Positions 15,136 through 17,854 of a stretch of DNA of 17,854 nt are shown in pieces (position 1 is the stretch's first letter; each line of letters begins with the position of its first letter). The DNA is taken from positions 1 through 17,854 of the forward strand of contig SKSL01000249.1 in assembly GCA_007123015.1 (NCBI GenBank). The letters run 5' to 3'. The notes beneath the pieces were generated by a model. It saw nothing but the letters and a program-made list of their open reading frames with translations, was not told where the DNA came from and searched no databases. This DNA is from Natronohydrobacter sp. (GTDB lineage Bacteria > Pseudomonadota > Alphaproteobacteria > Rhodobacterales > Rhodobacteraceae). A program made the translations under genes and the position numbers.

Positions 15136-16062
15136 ATGGCTGCACCCGTCCTTTCGGAACCCGCTGCGACGTCCCAGCGCAGCTTCTGGCGTCGCAATCA
15201 GATGCGGCTTGCGCCGTGGCTTTTTCTGGCCCCCGGCATCGCGTTTTTCGCGGTCTATGTGATCTTTCCGATCTTCCAGAGCTTCCATATCAGTCTTTAT
15301 CGCTGGGATGGTCTGGGCGAGGCGCGCTTTATCGGGATGCAGAATTACGAGCGCCTCTTCGATGATCCGGCTTTCTATACGTCGCTCAAGAACAATCTGC
15401 GCTGGTTGCTGCTCTATCTTCTGGCAATTCCCGGCGGCTTGTTCATCGCACTTTTCCTGAACCAGCAGGTGCGCGGCATCAGGCTTTACAAGTCGCTCTT
15501 CTTCTTCCCCTTCGTGATTTCTCAGGTTGTGGTCGGGCTGGTCTTCGCGTGGTTCTACAACCCTTCCATCGGGCTATTGAACCCCTTGCTGGGGCTGTTC
15601 GGCGCAGGTCCGGTCAATATCCTTGGCAACCCGAATACCGTCACATATGGCATCATCGCCGCAGGGCTCTGGCCGCAGGTCGCCTATTGCATGATCCTGT
15701 ATCTGACAGGTCTGAACGCGGTCGATCCCGAACAGGTCGAGGCCGCACGGCTGGACGGCGCCAAGGGCTGGCGGATGCTGTGGTATGTGATCCTGCCGCA
15801 ATTGCGCCCCGCCACCTTCATCGCCGTCGTGGTCACAGTGATCGGTGCGCTGCGCAGCTTCGACATGATCAGCGTCATGACCAATGGCGGGCCGTTCGGG
15901 TCCAGCCGCGTGCTGGCCTATTACATGTTCGAGGTCTCGCTCTCGGAATATGGCTTCCGCATGGGCTATGGCGCTGCGATTGCCGTGATCCTGTTTTTGA
16001 TCATGATGGTCTATATCGCCTTCTTCCTGTGGCGCATGTGGCGCGAAGAGCGGGGGGCCTGA
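15136..16062 (+). CDS. Sugar ABC transporter permease, MalF/UgpA type
   Basis: 308 aa with about six membrane segments. The first is at residues 25-47 ('LAPWLFLAPGIAFFAVYVIF'), after a polar N-terminus. 'SFHISLYRWDG' and 'FIGMQNYERLFDDPAF' are the usual periplasmic loop of the MalF-like partner. The cytoplasmic EAA loop 'EAARLDGAKG' begins at Glu202 and ends with 'LPQLRP', the contact site for the ATPase. 'MTNGGPFGSS' is a late conserved loop of this class. It follows the binding protein after a 72-bp gap with a hairpin, and the second permease starts 3 bp after its stop. It lacks the large periplasmic domain of MalF, as is usual for this subfamily. Confidence 0.93.
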   Translation: MAAPVLSEPAATSQRSFWRRNQMRLAPWLFLAPGIAFFAVYVIFPIFQSFHISLYRWDGLGEARFIGMQNYERLFDDPAFYTSLKNNLRWLLLYLLAIPGGLFIALFLNQQVRGIRLYKSLFFFPFVISQVVVGLVFAWFYNPSIGLLNPLLGLFGAGPVNILGNPNTVTYGIIAAGLWPQVAYCMILYLTGLNAVDPEQVEAARLDGAKGWRMLWYVILPQLRPATFIAVVVTVIGALRSFDMISVMTNGGPFGSSRVLAYYMFEVSLSEYGFRMGYGAAIAVILFLIMMVYIAFFLWRMWREERGA

Positions 16063-16065
16063 GCC

Positions 16066-16914
16066 ATGTTTCCAACCCCCGTCGAGCGCCGCTCTGCTGC
16101 CGTTCAAAACACCTACAAGGCGCTGCTGCCCATTGCCCTGATCATGTGGCTGCTGCCTTTGCTGATGGTCGCGCTCTTCTCGATCAAGCCGGATTCCGAT
16201 TTTACCCAAGGCAATCTATGGGGCTGGCCTTCGACCTTTGCGGGTTTCGAGAATTATACCCGCGTCTTCACCGACAGCGCGATGCCGCGCTATCTGCTCA
16301 ATTCGGTCTTCATCACAGTGCCGACTGTCATCGGGGCCGTGGCGCTTTCGTGCATGACAGGCTTCGCGCTGGGGGTGTACCGCTTCCGGGGCAATATCTG
16401 GATCTTCTTCATGTTCGTCGCGGGCAATTTCGTGCCCTTCCAGATCCTGATGGTGCCTGTCCGCGACCTGACCGTGAATATGGGGCTTTATGACACGCGC
16501 ATGGGGCTGGTCCTGTTCCATATCGCCTTTCAGACCGGCTTCTGCACGCTCTTCATGCGCAATTTCATCCGCGCCCTGCCGCGAGAGTTGATCGAGGCCG
16601 CGCGCGTCGAAGGCGTGTCGGAAATCCGTATCTTCTGGTATGTCGTCCTGCCCTTGATGCGCCCGGCCATCGCCGCGCTCTCGGTGCTGATCTTCACCTT
16701 CATCTGGAACGATTATTTCTGGGCTGTGGTGCTGACCCAAGGCGTTGAAAGCCAGCCCGTCACCGCCGGGATCACCGCCTTCAACAGCCAGTTCCGCGCC
16801 GCCTATCACATGATGAGCGCAGGCTCGATCATCGCTGCCTTGCCGCCTGTGATGATGTTTTTTCTGATGCAGAAACACTTCATTGCGGGCCTTACTCTCG
16901 GAGCCGTCAAATGA
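16066..16914 (+). CDS. Sugar ABC transporter permease, MalG/UgpE type
   Basis: 282 aa inner-membrane protein, the second half of the heterodimeric channel. The first helix lies around residues 21-40 ('LPIALIMWLLPLLMVALFSI'), followed by 'NYTRVFTDSAMPRYLLNSVF', the conserved stretch of MalG-like permeases. The EAA loop begins at Glu177 ('EAARVEGVSE') and ends 'LPLMRPAIAALSV'. 'FIWNDYFWAVVL' is also a family hallmark (WND). The C-terminal 'MFFLMQKHFIAGLTLGAVK' is the canonical QR/K.F..G...GAVK ending. Its stop overlaps the GH4 gene start as ATGA, so hydrolase and transporter are co-translated. Confidence 0.94.
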   Translation: MFPTPVERRSAAVQNTYKALLPIALIMWLLPLLMVALFSIKPDSDFTQGNLWGWPSTFAGFENYTRVFTDSAMPRYLLNSVFITVPTVIGAVALSCMTGFALGVYRFRGNIWIFFMFVAGNFVPFQILMVPVRDLTVNMGLYDTRMGLVLFHIAFQTGFCTLFMRNFIRALPRELIEAARVEGVSEIRIFWYVVLPLMRPAIAALSVLIFTFIWNDYFWAVVLTQGVESQPVTAGITAFNSQFRAAYHMMSAGSIIAALPPVMMFFLMQKHFIAGLTLGAVK

Positions 16915-17854
16915 CAAAAATCGCTTTCATCGGGGCCGGGTCCACGGTCTTCATGAAAAACCTGATCGGGGATGCACTGCTGCGCCCGGCGCTCTCGGAC
17001 GCGCATATCGCGCTGATGGATATCGACCGGGCGAGGCTGGAGGACTCGGCGCTTGTTGCGCGCAAGCTCGTCGCCTCGCTGGGCGCGGGCGCACAGGTCA
17101 CGGCCACGACGGACCGGCGAAAGGCTCTGGATGGGGCCGATTTCGTCATCGTGGCGTTCCAGATCGGGGGCTACAGACCCTGTACAGTGACGGATTTCGA
17201 GATCCCGAAAGCTTATGGCCTGCGCCAGACCATCGCCGACACGTTGGGCATTGGCGGTATCATGCGCGGCCTGCGCACAGTCCCGCATCTCTGGGCCCTG
17301 GCCGAGGATATGCGCGCGCTCTGCCCTGACGCGCTGATGCTGAACTATGTCAACCCGATGGCGATCAATACATGGGCACTGACGGCGCGCTATCCGGATG
17401 TGAAACAAGTGGGCCTGTGCCATTCCGTGCAGGGCACAGCCTATGAATTGGCGCGCGACCTTGGTCTGGACGTGGGCGACCTGCGCTACCGGGCTGCCGG
17501 CATCAACCACATGGCGTTCTACCTGTCACTGGAGGCACGCGATGGCAACGGCTGGCGCGACCTCTACCCCGCTCTGCGCGACGGCTACCGAGCAGGCCGC
17601 ATCCCGCTGGAAAGCCACTGGAACCCGCGCTGCCCCAATCTGGTGCGCTATGAAGTGATGGCGCATTTCAGCTATTTCGTCACCGAATCCTCGGAACATT
17701 TCGCCGAATATGTGCCCTGGTTCATCAAATCCCACCGCCCCGACCTGATCACGCAGTTTCGCATCCCGCTCGACGAATACCCCCAGCGCTGCGAAGAGCA
17801 GATCGAAGCCTGGGGCGCGCAGGCCGCAGCCCTGAAATCCGCGCCGCGTATCGA
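16911..17854 (+). CDS. melA: GH4 alpha-galactosidase (partial at right edge)
   Basis: The first 314 residues are visible; GH4 enzymes are near 450 aa, so roughly the last third is cut off by the window end. The enzyme uses NAD and a divalent metal to hydrolyse alpha-galactosides by an oxidation-elimination mechanism. 'IAFIGAGSTVF' (4-14) binds NAD, 'NYVNPM' (145-150) is the GH4 substrate motif, Cys170 and His171 in 'GLCHSVQGT' and His200 in 'AGINHMAFY' are the expected metal ligands and active-site residues. 'TIADTLGIGGI' (107-117) and CHSVQG match alpha-galactosidases better than the phospho-glycosidases of this family. There is no signal peptide, so it works in the cytoplasm on imported sugar. 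An alpha-glucosidase or alpha-glucuronidase activity is the main alternative. Confidence 0.88.
   Translation, partial: MTKIAFIGAGSTVFMKNLIGDALLRPALSDAHIALMDIDRARLEDSALVARKLVASLGAGAQVTATTDRRKALDGADFVIVAFQIGGYRPCTVTDFEIPKAYGLRQTIADTLGIGGIMRGLRTVPHLWALAEDMRALCPDALMLNYVNPMAINTWALTARYPDVKQVGLCHSVQGTAYELARDLGLDVGDLRYRAAGINHMAFYLSLEARDGNGWRDLYPALRDGYRAGRIPLESHWNPRCPNLVRYEVMAHFSYFVTESSEHFAEYVPWFIKSHRPDLITQFRIPLDEYPQRCEEQIEAWGAQAAALKSAPRI

Noticed and set aside
15549..16493. 314-codon plus-strand frame
   Set aside because: Spans the junction of two permease genes in another frame and is dominated by Arg and Gly; both permeases show intact family motifs.

Overview
The window reads as a chromosomal stretch of a high-GC alphaproteobacterium, most likely Rhodobacterales (Rhodobacter/Roseobacter group). 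This is inferred from strong G/C third-position bias, tightly overlapping ATGA gene junctions, the order of the thiamine genes and the type of sugar ABC operon. No RNA gene or taxonomic marker settles the genus. No transposase, integrase, CRISPR array or tRNA was seen.

Left part (1-2790): the C-terminal end of an envelope- or polysaccharide-type protein runs in from the left edge. It converges on a PNPOx-like flavoprotein gene on the minus strand. Divergent from that gene are two overlapping methyltransferase genes: an integral-membrane enzyme of the isoprenylcysteine/MddA-like fold and a soluble UbiG-like class I enzyme.

Centre (about 2870-10407): a ten-gene thiamine operon starts with a TPP riboswitch, whose expression platform folds the thiD Shine-Dalgarno sequence into a 12-bp hairpin. 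The order is thiD-thiO-thiS-thiG-thiE-thiF-thiY-tenA-thiZ-thiX. ThiO, ThiS, ThiG and ThiF make the thiazole, ThiD phosphorylates the pyrimidine and ThiE joins the halves. ThiY/ThiZ/ThiX with TenA import and hydrolyse pyrimidine breakdown products. No thiC lies in the window, so pyrimidine must come from salvage or from a gene elsewhere. The ThiF protein is divergent: it lacks the zinc cysteine pairs and carries a short C-terminal rhodanese-like domain.

After the operon lies a solitary pxpA (5-oxoprolinase subunit A) gene. It is followed by a 421-bp stretch holding two palindromes, three consecutive stem-loops and a short reading frame that may be a gene relic.

Right part (11734-17854): an alpha-galactoside-type uptake and hydrolysis locus. 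It has a CUT1 ATPase, a convergent IclR-family regulator, and a divergent operon of a periplasmic sugar-binding protein, two permeases and a GH4 alpha-galactosidase cut by the right edge. A 17-bp palindrome between the regulator and the binding-protein gene is the likely operator. The ATPase would power the permeases although it lies on the far side of the regulator.
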